From assembly GCA_947462335.1 (NCBI GenBank), contig OX381707.1, positions 86,301,606 through 86,365,605 of the forward strand: DNA of 64,000 bases. Reading direction: 5' to 3'. The stretch comes from Harmothoe impar (lineage: Eukaryota > Annelida > Polychaeta > Phyllodocida > Polynoidae). A program made the position numbers and the translations under genes. The notes below the pieces were generated by a model. The model was not told the DNA's origin, made no database searches, and saw only the letters and a list, made by a program, of their open reading frames with translations. Of this stretch, positions 34,501 through 41,679 are shown piece by piece; position 1 is the stretch's first letter, and the number at the start of each line of letters is the position of its first letter.

Positions 34501-37500
34501 TCTTTCGAATAGTCCGCCTTGATTTTCTTTACCCTCTGGGACTGTCGCTCAATCTCGCTTTCTTAGGTGTCCCGAAGATCACGACTTCTACGAGCCTCCT
34601 CTCTGTCTTTCTGGAGCTGCGTCTGTTCTTCTGTTAGATTGTGCTGGACACATTTCACCTTCTGTTGAACCTTGGCCAACTGAGAAGTTTCGAGTGCCAA
34701 CTGTTCACTGATATATTTCCTGTCGGCCTGTATTCTGGCTTTCACCTCCTTCAATTCCTCTGCCTCTTTCTGGTTCTGGGCGATTACCCTAGTTTTTTCG
34801 TCTGCCAGACGGATCCGATCCTCGTTCATGGCCGTATACCGATCCCTCATTTGCTCTTCCTCGGCTTTCAATTTCTCGCAGTAGGCATCGTAATCAGGGA
34901 TCTGTCGGCCTCGCCTGGACAGATCTTTTTCCATGTGTCCGAGGTTTGGTTCGGAGGGAAGTGCGTCTGCCCACGGGTTCCCTCTGAACGGATTGGTATT
35001 CGGAATCGTTCTTAATGGAGTGAATTCTCCTGGAGTTCGAAAAACCAAACTCCTCTTTCGAGATCCTTTCTTGTCCGGGGTGTGCATCCGAGATGCCACA
35101 TTCCAGACTTTGTTTATTTGGGCCACTGTGAGATCCAGCTCCCCATCCTCCAGTTCGGTTCCGGATCCTTCATCCCCCCCCTTTCTTGACTGAGCCTCCG
35201 CCAGGGTCAGTCCGCTATCTCTTTCATGAAAATCCTGGTCACGGCACCAGTGTAGAGTTTGTCTATATGTAATTCGATTAAATAAGGACTCGAACTGCAG
35301 TTTTCATGTAGAGATGCAAGAAAACAGGGTGTATTTCGTTCTCCTGTACAACAATGCTAATCCTTGATGTATATGAGATTCGATCAATATGTATATGCGG
35401 CTTTCGATATCTTTCAATGTGATACAGTCAGAGACCTGAGAAGGTCTTCCAGAGCAAGGGGGTGAGGACAGCTTATATACTGTTCGCCTCCGATAGGGGT
35501 GCCCCCTGGCTCTGGCTGCCCAAACTACCTTGTAGGCGTTCGACTATCGTAATAATATTAGTGTCCCTACATATGCTTTAACTAGTTAATGATGGCAAGA
35601 TATGACATGTGGTGGAGAACCCGGGCCTAATAGCCACAAGAGGTAGTGTGAAGGTTAACACACATAATGAGATGTTAGAGGCTAAGGTTGGGAATATATC
35701 TGAACCATTATCATATATCACTTATTAAGATGAAATAATTTGCTTATTGCAGATGTAATGTATTGTAATAGAACCATAAGGCTAGGGCTTAATTAGAAAG
35801 AAAGACAAGGAGAGGAAGTAGTAGAAAGAAGATATATTATCAGCAAGCACAGGCTATTACAGTTACAAGGTAGAATGATCATCAACTTAGTATTGCAAAG
35901 CACAGAGCAACACTGTCGCCCCTCCTCTGGGCTGCGCCTTATATGCGCCATGCAGAGGTGGCGCCCCCGAGGGGAGTGGGCACAAACCTCCTCCTCCGCA
36001 CAACTTGTGCGGAGGAAGTGCTAGCCCTCCCCCTGCTCCGCTATAATATTGACCTTTAACCACCATTGCATGAGGCAGTTTTTGCTTTGATATGACATAA
36101 CTAACTTGCCATAATGGACATATTCTTAATCCAACTGTCAACAGATACTTTGCTGTATGCTGGCCTATGAAGGGAAACCTTAAATTCACCAAAAAGAAAA
36201 CAGTTTTGATGATTGTATTTAACTGGATGTTGGCATTCCTACAAGTTATCCCAGCTTCAATACTAATGTATGAGGTAGGTTACCCTGACTTATCCCCCCA
36301 AGCTATAAACATCCAGAAACTGTTAACATTTCATGGTGAATACGATATTATATGAAGGGTCAGCTTATGGGAGTACCGTATGCAAATGAAGCGTGCAATA
36401 ACCGTTGGTCGTATTGCACGCTCTGGTCGTATTGCATGCTCCCAGTGGTCGCAATGGGTCTCCATGGGGTCACCATAGGTGACATGATCTGCAAAAAGGG
36501 ACCTTAGTGTAGGGTACACTAAGGTCCGTTTTCCTAGTACATGTCACATAGGGTTGCTATGCCACCGAGGGTCACATGACATGTGCAGAATTCAAAATGG
36601 CGTCCTCACAGAGGTAAACAAACAGCGCAGAAGTAATCAAACATAGATTATACATCAATTTTACATTGAGATACCCTGAAATAAATATAGAGCATCACAT
36701 AAAAGTGCCCTCTTCACTGGTTACTGCAGGAGTGGTCCTGGGGCTGCATTGCAAACAGGCCTTTTAGCGTGCAGCTATGTCTTTTCAAATCACACAGCGA
36801 ATCTCCAACAGCTGAAGGTACTGACCTGGTGCTAATATGCAACACGAATGATTTTCTGACCACAACTTCATTTACTCAACTTTAAGGCCAAGGGCATTTG
36901 ATCACTAGGCAGTCTGCTAATACTTTGATAAAGTATTATAAAAACAACGAAACTGAAATGCTTTCAAAATGTATCAGAATTCAAGGGATCTTCTCTCTTT
37001 GACAGTTGCATGGATTCCATAGGATTGAACACCGATGCACCAGGAGTAGCCCGTATGGAGAATGGCCTGCCCTAGTCTACAACCTGACCATCTACCTGGT
37101 TCTGCCCATCCCCATCTTGTGCTTCAACTACATCTGTGTTGTACGCAGCCTGTTCACCAGCATCAAGAGGTCCCGGCAGATGACAGGTGACTCAAGGTAC
37201 TTGTTTCCTTGAATTAAACATGAAGAATACCAACACAATATTTCTTTTGAAAGGCCATAACCTTGATAATATAGAATTATTGATTTGTTTTTTCAAAAAA
37301 CTGCATTGCTCATAACCCTGTAGGATAAAATACTATGCCTACTCGGAGAGGGTGGACAATGTGTTATGACATCACTACTCACAAATGCAGGTTGGGAGCT
37401 GGCTTCTTGATTTAGAGGGGAGGGGGCCTAAAGATGTTGAAACCTCTAGAGATGGGGGTTAGTATATAAGAATCTCAAGCAGGGATGCTTGTGTGAAAAT

Positions 37501-39475
37501 CTGCCTCCCCCAGCTACCTGTAAAATAAGACTAAATGAACTAAGAGTGCCTTGTATCTTTAATTATGCAGTGCCCAAACTGCAACTGAAAAGGCTCGGCT
37601 GAAGGTAACAAACTCTTTGTTTTAATTTGAATGAATAATTTATGCTGTTTCTAAGTGTTACATTGGTTGTAATCTGGCAATAGGGTAAACTTTGGCTGGA
37701 CAGCCCCTATCTCTACATAAGGGCAACTAAAATGGAGGGCGAAAAAATGTGAAAAATAAACAATATATGGAAGATTATGAGCGGCTTGATCAAGCTAAAG
37801 GCCATTGATATCCTCTGATATCTTTTGATATGTTTTATATCAAACTTTATTCCAATATAGAAATAAAGAAGTAATGTCATGTGGGAACAATGAAACAAAA
37901 ATTAATTTTCATGCTTTTACAGTGACGTATTGTAAATAAATTACTGTGAAACACTGAAACAAAGCCAGAGTTGAACTTAATAGTGACCTTGTAAGGGAGT
38001 GGTCATTTTAGAACAACATGGTGGTTGGTGGATTTTGGGGGGGGGAGACCAAAATGATTTGGCCCCCCTTGAAGGGTGGGGACTAAAAATATTGCACCCC
38101 TTTGTAGCGGAAAAACGTGCGGGTCACTATAGCTCAAAGAGGTCAGCTGGGCTCAATTTCAACCTGCCTGGAGGGGATGACTGATAATAATTGGACCCCT
38201 CCCACAGGGGGAACCGAAAAATTCTCACCTGCTCGCGCAAAAATCCACCGACCCCCTCACCTGTTCTAAAAAAATAACCACTCCCTAAGTGGTAACTGCA
38301 CTCACTGTAGCTTGGGCGCTCTGCACTCCACCTGCACTCCACCTGCAGTCAGCTTGCTTTGCCTATAATTTCATGCATGTTATTGGATGGCCTTATTAGT
38401 ACAACTGATATAAACATGCACTCGTTGGAGGTATTGTTCAATGTTGTTGCTACCATACTTATTGTTTACAATAACTATGTAGACATAAATCATGTTGATA
38501 TTAGCCAAAATTAAGTGGCTGTCCATAAAGTATATGATGCTTTTTTTTTGCCATTTTGAAAACCCCCCCACCCCCATGTCACACTTTGTCACACTTTTCA
38601 GACACCCCCTAGAAAAGTATGTCACAAATCTGGTGACACCTCCCCACTGTCTGCATATAGTAAGGTATCTAAGTTGTGTTCTCCTTCCTCAGCTGACCTA
38701 CATGATGGTAACACTGGTCGTAATCTACATCATCACGGTGACACCAGGCAGGATCCTCGAAGCTATTTATCTTACGGACACCCTTCATCCAGAGTATCGC
38801 ATGTTTAGTCTCATCTACTACAAGAAAGTGTCTGGTGCAACAGATCTGATCAGAGGAATGAATAGCTGGACCAACATTGTTGTTTACAGCATCATTTCAA
38901 GGTGAGTTAAGTATAAATGTAAAGACATCACCAAGATCCTATCACTTATCTTAGACTTCTCACAAAGGAAAAGTATACATACATGTAAAAGTTAATTTTT
39001 TCATAAATGAAAAGTTGGACCAACTTTGTTGTTTACATCATTATTTCAAGGTCAGTTTTGTGTAAAATTAAACATATTAACCAGGTCATATCTCTCATTT
39101 TAGACAAAATGTAATTTTTTCATGAATTCTAAATTTACATTTAACCGAGCTCTAGGCAAATTAATGGCAAATTGTGGATTTTTGTGCATGCATTTTAGGT
39201 AGAATTTTGTTTGTCTATTGGTTTGACAGGATATAATTTGGTTTCATGAAAATTGATAATAGTCAAAGACTAAGTAAAGCAGTTTTTCTCAATAGGTAAA
39301 GTTCTACATTTCACTTGCAATGCATTGTAGACAATTTCGTGCGGCCTTCATTGAGCTCCTTGGTTGCTGCTGCAAGAAGCCTAGAGAAGTAACCAGTAGA
39401 CCAGGACCAGGAGCTGTACATGACAAAGTGGATGCTTCAGCTGCCACAGTGGAGCAATGCATTTCCTCTTACTGA
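22372..39475 (+). CDS. Rhodopsin-class GPCR, complete eight-exon gene (389 aa)
   Basis: Exons 22372-22579, 22944-23065, 23572-23702, 36145-36274, 37006-37196, 37571-37604, 38693-38901 and 39331-39475 join in phase to 390 codons including the stop, all with GT-AG borders. The protein has an N-terminal NSS glycosylation sequon, TM1 with GN, TM2 with SVADC, TM3 with its conserved Cys and an ERY motif (DRY variant), TM4 with Trp, TM5 with Pro, TM6 with TVTPGRI in place of CWxP, TM7 ending NIVVY in place of NPxxY, and a CCC palmitoylation site in helix 8. The TPGR and N-x-x-x-Y variants recall neuropeptide receptors such as the FMRFamide/myosuppressin type; that placement is inference and no ligand can be named. 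It acts at the plasma membrane through G proteins. Intron 3 (12.4 kb) contains an antisense Gypsy element. The ATG may not be in the first exon of the mRNA. Confidence 0.9.
22944..23065 (+). CDS. GPCR exon 2: end of TM1, TM2
   Basis: Acceptor TTATAG; donor GCC|GTAAGT (phase 0). Encodes NILIIISILKNPEL, then TM2 with the conserved Asp in SVADC. Confidence 0.9.
23337..23571 (+). repeat. Tandem repeat containing the exon 3 splice acceptor
   Basis: About five diverged units of 50-60 bp, each with GTACAAATCCCCACTTTCAG-like sequence and CTGTTTACACTAATATATGAGA. The last unit's CCCCTGTTTCAG is the functional acceptor for exon 3; the earlier units carry acceptor-like CCCACTTTCAG copies. Confidence 0.75.
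23572..23702 (+). CDS. GPCR exon 3: extracellular loop 1 and TM3 with ERY
   Basis: Enters in phase 0 after TGTTTCAG. Encodes the conserved TM3 Cys in GPVGCAV and ends within the Arg of ERY (AG|GTACAG); exon 4 supplies the rest, reading ERYFAVCWP across the join. Confidence 0.9.
24043..24363 (-). repeat. Gypsy 3' LTR
   Basis: 321 bp with TG...CA ends. Next to it at 24364-24374 is the minus-strand purine tract GGGGGGGGTAG. It contains the polyadenylation and promoter regions, but no single signal is certain. Confidence 0.92.
24364..24374 (-). promoter_or_regulatory. Polypurine tract of the Gypsy element
   Basis: Eight G followed by TAG on the minus strand, abutting the 3' LTR: the plus-strand DNA priming site. 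Confidence 0.7.
25027..26658 (-). CDS. Gypsy extra ORF (543 codons): acidic, zinc-binding, coiled-coil protein
   Basis: Lies between pol and the 3' LTR, where env would sit, but no signal peptide or membrane segment is seen, so env is unlikely. The N-terminus is Glu-rich. Residues about 130-215 hold a C2H2-like unit (CPFTIC ... HLCERHFHH) and a Cys cluster (CANC, CNGC, CHLKYCH). The middle is Ser/Pro/Arg-rich and the C-terminal 120 residues form an Ala/Glu-rich coiled coil. It overlaps the ORF at 26451-27038 in another frame, and the sequence content suggests one original reading frame broken by indels. A nucleic-acid-binding accessory protein is the best inference; family unknown. Confidence 0.6.
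   Translation of the reverse strand: MEVPNEEAPNEEVQEEEEEKNEGKEEENTERLQRIWKNSEAKFAHFIPGSFEECAKGKKAYGCPEPRNMNDESDDEDWLRETEDDALPSEFYDEWFNQILKYPESYYIRDQKSKLRWAYLCWDMKDGERYCPFTICIEEKGTDRTYLTRMRFLRHLCERHFHHTVVYECANCKGQRDSATCNGCVTRRRGVMVCHLKYCHSPGLSAAREKVMTLHYKVMMEYNKMIPSDFKQITVKTDSFCNVHESTKGKLCARVALVRARGKFKMSNELYSRVCEWRGDPPKAKIDEKRRASRSPASGRGNKHRSDSPENSEFKKPLAVARDSRSTHQKRKDSTEYQSPMSGGSGSRPLSAASSASQSDKPPAWFDRKQPAPTPASSDYPEVGGQKVPQRVEPELTQVPDNRPRLSTRPVDLYFDPSDKVVCAQAQEAVDNFQESQRELAVRYNQGVANLFARSLVEQEATCRMTLEKENEALLAAETARIRNEAKLAASKTALAQKRLQESNDRNEAMNVKFQQVFGVFMDEWDGTRESALELLKNQGDEG
26451..27038 (-). CDS. Gypsy extra ORF fragment: Lys/Ser-rich region
   Basis: About 195 codons. The first 125 residues are Lys/Asp/Ser-rich with ESDSDQGVFHTVLSAKDKKK and a conserved-looking composition; the last 70 (Arg-rich) are the wrong frame of the following ORF. 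This marks a frameshift near 26660-26690 that joins it to 25027-26658. Confidence 0.45.
   Translation of the reverse strand: MKGRGRKKTLTDTESDSDQGVFHTVLSAKDKKKMRESKKDTKMTVPKQVVTKVTEAVGKKDPSSGDPLKERMAAVQAAATAKVGSIIGRGSVKKVVKVTEPEDSPDDESGPDSGGKPPETDPDPNKKWRYRMRKHRMRRYRRRKRRRMKGKRRRTLNDYRESGRIVKQSLHTSFQVRLKSARRARKLTVALSLAT
27152..27897 (-). pseudogene. Gypsy extra ORF, N-terminal part, in two frames
   Basis: Two overlapping frames, 27517-27897 (126 codons, starts MSVTMASASGSHSER, acidic) and 27152-27604 (150 codons, with HFLSPTEYAALPSSWLLYYN and DHTGMGVTGMD), look like successive parts of one protein broken by an indel near 27590. No known domain recognised. The 27152 frame ends at TAA just upstream of the Lys-rich ORF. 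Confidence 0.45.
27898..28590 (-). other. Gypsy spacer between pol and the extra ORFs
   Basis: About 690 bp between the pol stop and the first extra ORF, GC-rich in part (28020-28150, several CGCG). It could hold a splice acceptor or internal promoter for the extra ORFs; on the minus strand pyrimidine-rich tracts occur but no site can be fixed. Confidence 0.35.
28591..31389 (-). CDS. Gypsy pol: reverse transcriptase, RNase H, integrase
   Basis: 932 codons. RT: SPWSSPVCMV, FCIDYRQLN, TIDLQPGYWQV, MPFGLCNAPALF, catalytic LVYLDDVI. RNase H: LDTDASNESIGA, TKRELLAVV, TDHSSLRWL, HVNADALSQ. Integrase: HHCC zinc finger (HRTSGHFG ... CPKRCMSKP), then the D,D-35-E triad (VAVDII, HSDQGREF, GQVERFNRTL) and a basic C-terminus without an obvious chromodomain. 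It is preceded in the same frame by the protease ORF, from which it is separated by TAA at 31480-31482. Internally intact. Copies element RNA and integrates the DNA, in cytoplasmic particles and nucleus respectively. Confidence 0.93.
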   Translation of the reverse strand: MVAEEEIMKMLAEGVITPSTSPWSSPVCMVTNKDGSIRFCIDYRQLNGLTKKNSYPLPWIDETIDSLGGNEWFCTIDLQPGYWQVGMKEEDKEKTAFSSHVGLYQYNVMPFGLCNAPALFEAMMETLLSDLLWKKCLVYLDDVIISGKTFDECLGNLKLVLQRIISNGLKLKPKKCNMFQKSINYLGRIISTEGVKADPEKVKTVTDWSIPKGPKEVRSFLGFCSYYRDFLPGYSRISYPIQCLSHWTPGRREEKFPWGKEQGEAFETIKRLFVETPVLKYPTADGQFILDTDASNESIGAALSQVQDGKEVPIAFASNTMSKAQKNYCTTKRELLAVVVYTKKYKHFLWGSDFTLRTDHSSLRWLLNFKDAEGMIGRWLAHLSEFGLDHSQIQHRKGAKHVNADALSQIPVKKCQNEGCDDCEKHNAVLAGVRKPFRDLEPVILEWDENSIKSFQERDANSIRLKMLLREGRVPTRPAISLENREMRRLIAQWTELEVVNGLIYRWKTNALGNKSRQIFIPTAMRRDIMFFCHGHRTSGHFGRKRSLERLARMYYWPGMSTDLLRWIDTCPKRCMSKPGPGLGKMPLTQELFGVRFARVAVDIITGFVTTPEGNTCMMVVTDYYTKYTKVFPMKDHKAGTCARMLVKGWILYLGVPLMLHSDQGREFESNLWQEMCHQLAICKTRTNPYRPQSDGQVERFNRTLIQVLKSLVNQEMDDWDEQCDFVCHAYNSTVHASTNCSPNLLVFGEDLIMPADLVFGVVGMNPDVPCQIMFVEALKEQFRKAYELVRKELGKTAKWQKVGYDTNLKVRRFAVVDLVARYHKPLVGINLRDNWDGPWRITQRISDDTVLMRDTFGRNQKSNVARLKPWKGREYSREMFKMGQEEKEEMKRELDKVIEKSGPGRPRKVKKETVQVKLQKDRRKQRMSRQV
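31480..32340 (-). CDS. Gypsy protease region
   Basis: 286 codons with the aspartic protease motif LLDTGASHSAM near residue 35 and GIIGMDLASLYGA (ILG-type flap and second motif) near residue 115. It ends at a TAA in the same frame as RT. Upstream, a frame at 32309-32734 seems to belong to the same polyprotein, implying a frame change near 32330. Confidence 0.85.
   Translation of the reverse strand: MTDDVKRFASNPSMMGGKRWYVSVSVNGRMGEFLLDTGASHSAMSKRFFDLVSNMDDDLTMRVNACAADGSKIRTFGRTCMIILVGGREYIISPTVAGIEDDGIIGMDLASLYGAKLDPVSGVLKLNHPYKDRIQCLAREVSGVASVVQTVKIPPGMACDVLIASSRMKRGVPGVFEPNVTVLGKKGLESADTLIGNIAWGVAPITNPGSKTVYLEKGTVVGEVISAEAVTSSFEKGNGLVPNCEGMEEGLATLLERSGVQTEGQKSALREMLTECSSAFARPGEP
32309..32734 (-). 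pseudogene. Gypsy gag-protease linker in a shifted frame
   Basis: 141 codons overlapping the 3' end of gag and ending next to the protease start. Composition (KEGKPITNREEGWVEE, CLEYLKGFGFNF) looks coding. The overlap with gag at 32638-32734 is the size expected for programmed ribosomal frameshifting, but the second frame change near 32330 looks like a mutation. Confidence 0.5.
32638..34080 (-). CDS. Gypsy gag: capsid and CCHC zinc knuckle
   Basis: 480 codons. Pro/Gly/Ser-rich N-terminus, then a retrotransposon-gag capsid region (RRFNGENWKESYQDF, LEGLQ-type LELQRLLQKA, FIKGLRDP), and the nucleic-acid-binding knuckle CFRCQETGHFAAEC (CX2CX4HX4C) near the C-terminus. It packages element RNA. It overlaps the next frame by about 100 bp. 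Confidence 0.88.
   Translation of the reverse strand: MNHSYGSLHPFADDTLAGHHYTVPPPPIYNITYQYRAPLPGAGSNEGHQSYNEGGASIPSRGSGGAPNPGTNPGGGTGTVPDPGSYGGYPPSPDRTQPHPRGGTPRPVPAPRRLTKRSSMGPRVAAIVESDPCIQGMGIDCCSRTREDESEIMEWSRRQSDRLVWSHNSARKPVRTPRRFNGENWKESYQDFCDDNRYHGWDKEASLGPLIKWLSEGPGRIAVDDWRETYGEAGDYDQLVAAATHIFGVLSANDPWSEFQVRTQKPKESPKVFGLELQRLLQKARPYWRRDDEYFLDELFTHFIKGLRDPTHAELVQKEWGRGSSMVDFFLAIDQHEKKKRLLAGFVPNQRVASAHAATPEESDSNDGSDEERIAAIGGDKRDRKNRWKKNVSKPPEKEKPVEVSSKSVPTPLVVELSENKKRLMAMMEEMKGLLDYQKRPKLDRATVKCFRCQETGHFAAECTAEKPVWRERKREETGN
34218..35126 (-). pseudogene. Gypsy 5' ORF: coiled-coil protein with an internal stop
   Basis: One frame from 35126 (GTG; open further upstream) to 34218, interrupted by TAA at 34563-34565. 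Both halves are Lys/Glu/Gln-rich helix typical of a long coiled coil (KLKAEEEQMRDRY; REQFEQEREALKQ). A frame change near 34200 separates it from gag. Probably the gag N-terminal or a separate ORF1-like domain. Confidence 0.6.
35233..35250 (-). promoter_or_regulatory. Gypsy primer binding site
   Basis: On the minus strand TGGTGCCGTGACCAGGAT begins one base after the 5' LTR, so it would pair with the 3' end of a tRNA ending GGTCACGGCACCA. The tRNA species was not assigned. Confidence 0.7.
35251..35571 (-). repeat. Gypsy 5' LTR
   Basis: 321 bp, about eight substitutions from the other LTR, followed by the TATG duplication. A CTTATATACTG region inside both LTRs may be part of the promoter. Confidence 0.92.
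35576..36144 (+). other. Remainder of GPCR intron 3
   Basis: Holds a GC-rich patch at 35905-36045 with the hairpin CCTCCGCACAA-C-TTGTGCGGAGG (35993-36015). Nothing else recognised. Confidence 0.45.
36145..36274 (+). CDS. GPCR exon 4: intracellular loop 2 and TM4
   Basis: Acceptor CAACAG; completes ERYFAVCWP, then a Lys-rich loop and TM4 with the conserved Trp (VFNWMLAF). Donor GAG|GTAGGT, phase 0. Confidence 0.9.
36391..36527. repeat. Two short inverted repeats in GPCR intron 4
   Basis: GCGTGCAATA (36391-36400) pairs with TATTGCACGC (36412-36421). GGACCTTAGTGTA pairs perfectly with TACACTAAGGTCC around GGG (36499-36527). They may be fold-back MITE remnants. Confidence 0.7.
37006..37196 (+). 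CDS. GPCR exon 5: extracellular loop 2 Cys and TM5
   Basis: Acceptor TTTGACAG. Encodes EHRCTRSSPYGEWP (Cys for the disulphide with TM3), then TM5 with Pro (YLVLPIPILCF). Uses the second of two possible donors, CTCAAG|GTACTT at 37197; the first (ATGACAG|GTGACT at 37187) would break the phase with exon 6. Confidence 0.88.
37571..37604 (+). CDS. GPCR exon 6: 34-base microexon of intracellular loop 3
   Basis: ATTATGCAG|T ... CTGAAG|GTAACA. Adds AQTATEKARLK, the G-protein-facing base before TM6. Phase fits exons 5 and 7. Confidence 0.85.
37995..38285. mobile_element. MITE with GGGAGTGGT ends and TAA duplication (Harbinger-like)
   Basis: Left end GGGAGTGGTCATTTTAGAACA, right end its near-inverse TGTTCTAAAAAAATAACCACTCCC, flanked by TAA on both sides (37992-37994, 38286-38288). 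A 3-bp TWA duplication is typical of PIF/Harbinger. Sits in GPCR intron 6. A partial relative starts near 53838. Confidence 0.75.
38693..38901 (+). CDS. GPCR exon 7: TM6, extracellular loop 3, TM7
   Basis: Acceptor TTCCTCAG. TM6 contains TVTPGRIL; TM7 ends NSWTNIVVYSIIS. Donor AAG|GTGAGT, phase 2. Confidence 0.9.
39331..39475 (+). CDS. GPCR exon 8: helix 8 and C-terminal tail
   Basis: Acceptor CATTGTAG. Encodes QFRAAFIELLGCCCKK (amphipathic helix 8 with three cysteines), a Pro/Gly-rich tail and CISSY at the C-terminus, then TGA. Confidence 0.9.
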
Positions 39476-41679
39476 GGTCAAAAACACAAAAAACATTGTT
39501 TCAGGTCACATGGGAAGAAAATCTAGGGTCAGCAGGTCAATCTTTTTATTTAAAACATTATATGCTAAATTTGAAAAGAGGTACATAAATTTCTTCAAAA
39601 TTGCATTAATAATGTAGAATCGGCCCTCTTTAGATATAGTCAGTTGGGTAACCTGAAACAAATCTTTTTTTTTTGCCTGAAGTAAACCCATAAAGCACTT
39701 TAGCAGATACAGCAGTGCTGTTTAGTCTAATGACAATTTTGATGCCCCATTGAGTATTCAATAACCCCTGATGCTTGAATGCAGCTCAGGAGAGGTCCCC
39801 TCTCGGGCTGCAATCATGCATTATGATGACACGGGGCAGACTTTTATCTTGTTTACATCAGCAGCACATTTACACATGGACACTGTGAGAACAAGGCAAA
39901 CTGGGCGCTTTATGACGCTAGTGGTCAGTGTGGGTCACACTGCACCAGCTCTCACAAAACCACTCCAACTGAGGCTGAATTTAGACAAGATGATTGGAAG
40001 TAGATGTGTTAGTACAAATGACACTAATAACTCCCTAAATTATAAAATAATAAGATTACAATTTTAACTTACAGCTTCAAGTGTTGGTGTTTTCCAAAAA
40101 AGCAACATAAATTAAGGTGACATCCGGGCAGGTGGCATGAAATGTAATAAAATAACATGCCTTCTGCTCAAAATTAGGTATCATAATCAAGATGATATAA
40201 ATTCATACATTTTAACAAATATGACAATCTGTTTTAAGAAGTAGTTTCCCTAAGTGTGAAAGTTGTGAGATTGATTGAATACAGAGCAATCTAGAGGGCT
40301 GTAGCACCATTCACACATACATAAAAGGAGTTTACCTGATGGATGCAATGAAAATGGGTAAAAGGGATTTAGTTATCTTGTGGTGTAGGCTGGATAGTGA
40401 TGTCATATTGGGCCATCATCATCTAATATTTGACTTCTAATCTACAAGGTGATGTGCATGACAGTAAGTGACAATACAGTTGCCAATTAGGTGTGTGGTC
40501 TGGGTTTATCATTTATACTAACAGCGTCGATGTTCTCACCTCTGCAGCAATACCCACTAGGGTAGACTCACCATGAGTCGGACACATACCCTGAGACGGA
40601 CAGTGAATTTTGAGGTTATTCATGTACAATACGAATTGTATTGTGTGCTTTTTGGAAAGAATAACGATGAAACATTACCAATATTCACAAATAAAGAGCT
40701 AAAATGTTTTGATACCCTCACAAACAAGTGTCTGTCTCAAGGTATGTGTCCAACTCTAGGTGAATCTACCCTATGCATGCTCAACCAGTTCTGATGGTGG
40801 GCTGTGGTGAGCACTGCCTTATACACAAACAGTAGCGGAACGCCACTAGTGGTAGTTGTAGGTATTAGCTAACAAGCCTAGACTAAATTGTGGGCGATGA
40901 TAATCAGCAACAAAATAGTATAGGATGTGTTATCCTAGAAAAGTGCAGTTTAAGGATAGCAATTAAGTATTGATAATATCACAGCGAGAGAATGGGGAGC
41001 CATGTCAGTGTAGAGTCACACTGACCACCAGCTGTGTGACTGTTGCTGTAAGTTAATATAGCAATATGAGGTATGCAACCACTTTGTCCTGAACTCAATG
41101 AAGCCCAGCCTCTACACACCGTATAATACACATACACTGTTTGTACCTGAATGTATTAATTCATAGAATGAAACTGAAATTCACCAAAGATTGATAGTAA
41201 CATGTTTATATACAATTGCAATGAAATGCTAAATCACATAATAATAACCACTTCATAACCTGTCTCAAATCAATGAGAAAACACCAAAACAAAAGATGTC
41301 TTATATTATGTATTCTACAAGTAAAGGAGAAATGTTACATGTTACATTGTATATCCTTCTATCTTTATACCACACCTCAGGCACATAAACATGTATCTAG
41401 TAATGAACACCAATGGTCAGATGAACACAGGATTTTTCTGTACAATGATGACCTGAAATAAACACATTGAAGCATGATCTATGATTCTATTCTGATTTCA
41501 ATATTGATCATTAAATGACAAAATCAAATGTGAAATAGTATATATAATTAATGTGCTTTATGGGTTACTATATTAAGGAAAATCAGAGATTATTGTGAAA
41601 CCTCCTTGATAGGCTTGATGGATACATTAATGTATTATGCCATCTGCCATCCTAATATAGATTAACTCTATGATCAGGA
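39476..41679. other. Downstream of the GPCR gene; one MITE, otherwise nothing recognised
   Basis: Positions 39496-39661 hold a short MITE with ends TTGTTTCAGGTCAC and GTAACCTGAAACAA, related to 9051-9899; it lies in what would be the GPCR 3' UTR. The rest is AT-rich without a supportable gene. Confidence 0.5.

Larger units (their letters stand above)
24043..35571 (-). mobile_element. 11.5-kb Ty3/Gypsy LTR retrotransposon, antisense in GPCR intron 3
   Basis: Two 321-bp LTRs (TGTAGAG...CCCTACA as read on the plus strand) differ at about eight positions and are flanked by the 4-bp duplication TATG (24039-24042 and 35572-35575). Read on the minus strand the order is LTR, primer site, coiled-coil ORF, gag with zinc knuckle, protease, RT-RNase H-integrase, then about 3 kb of extra ORFs, purine tract, LTR. 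Several stops and frame changes interrupt the coding region (TAA at 34563-34565 and 31480-31482; frame changes near 34200, 32650, 32330, 27550, 27100 and 26600). LTR divergence of about 2.5% and the antisense position in an intron suggest a moderately young insertion, tolerated by splicing. Confidence 0.93.
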
